Below, piece by piece: positions 6,490-7,155 of a stretch of DNA of 7,155 nucleotides (its first letter is position 1; every line of letters begins with the position of its first letter). The stretch spans positions 1 to 7,155 of the forward strand of contig CANHPI010000137.1 in NCBI GenBank assembly GCA_947462425.1, read 5' to 3'. The notes under the pieces were generated by a model that saw only the letters and a program-made list of their open reading frames with translations, was not told where the DNA came from and did not search any database. The stretch is from Bacteroidota bacterium. GTDB lineage: Bacteria > Bacteroidota > Bacteroidia > B-17B0 > B-17BO. The position numbers and the translations under genes are program-made.

Positions 6490-7155
<666 letters not shown>

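Overview
The window looks like chromosome from an AT-rich member of the Bacteroidota, probably near the Flavobacteriia. The evidence is: promoter elements of the TTTG-N19-TAnnTTTG type instead of sigma70 boxes, almost no Shine-Dalgarno sequences before the genes, a membrane sensor kinase with a periplasmic TPR domain, and an atpD gene with its own promoter away from the other ATP synthase genes. Lineage is inferred from these traits only. TGA is read as a stop, since the RF2 that recognises it is encoded here and is itself controlled by an in-frame TGA.

Layout, left to right. (1) Bases 1-1639, minus strand: a TPR-containing sensor histidine kinase, cut by the window edge within its ATP-binding domain. 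(2) Bases 1640-1866: a divergent intergenic region with a weak promoter candidate for each flanking gene. (3) Bases 1867-3795, plus strand: a complete ABC-F ATPase. (4) A strong hairpin at 3812-3853 separates it from the convergent udk gene (3855-4499, minus strand). (5) Bases 4500-4866: a 367-base non-coding stretch with a duplicated unit of about 85 bases; one copy carries an extra 24-base palindromic segment. (6) Bases 4867-5959: prfB (RF2), complete only if the +1 programmed frameshift at CTT-TGA-C is used. (7) Bases 5968-6066: an imperfect palindromic repeat element. (8) Bases 6083-6442: a small ArsC/YfgD-family protein. (9) Bases 6490-6520: a near-perfect Bacteroidota promoter, followed by the 5' part of atpD from 6548 to the window end.

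The genes are mostly housekeeping: translation (RF2, ABC-F), pyrimidine salvage (Udk) and energy (ATP synthase beta). They look like independent transcription units, not one operon, and I see no defence system, phage, transposase or CRISPR array. The least ordinary parts are the prfB recoding site, the repeats between genes, a 19-base exact match between the ABC-F coding sequence and the spacer before prfB, and a Cys in the pyrimidine-base-recognition position of Udk.
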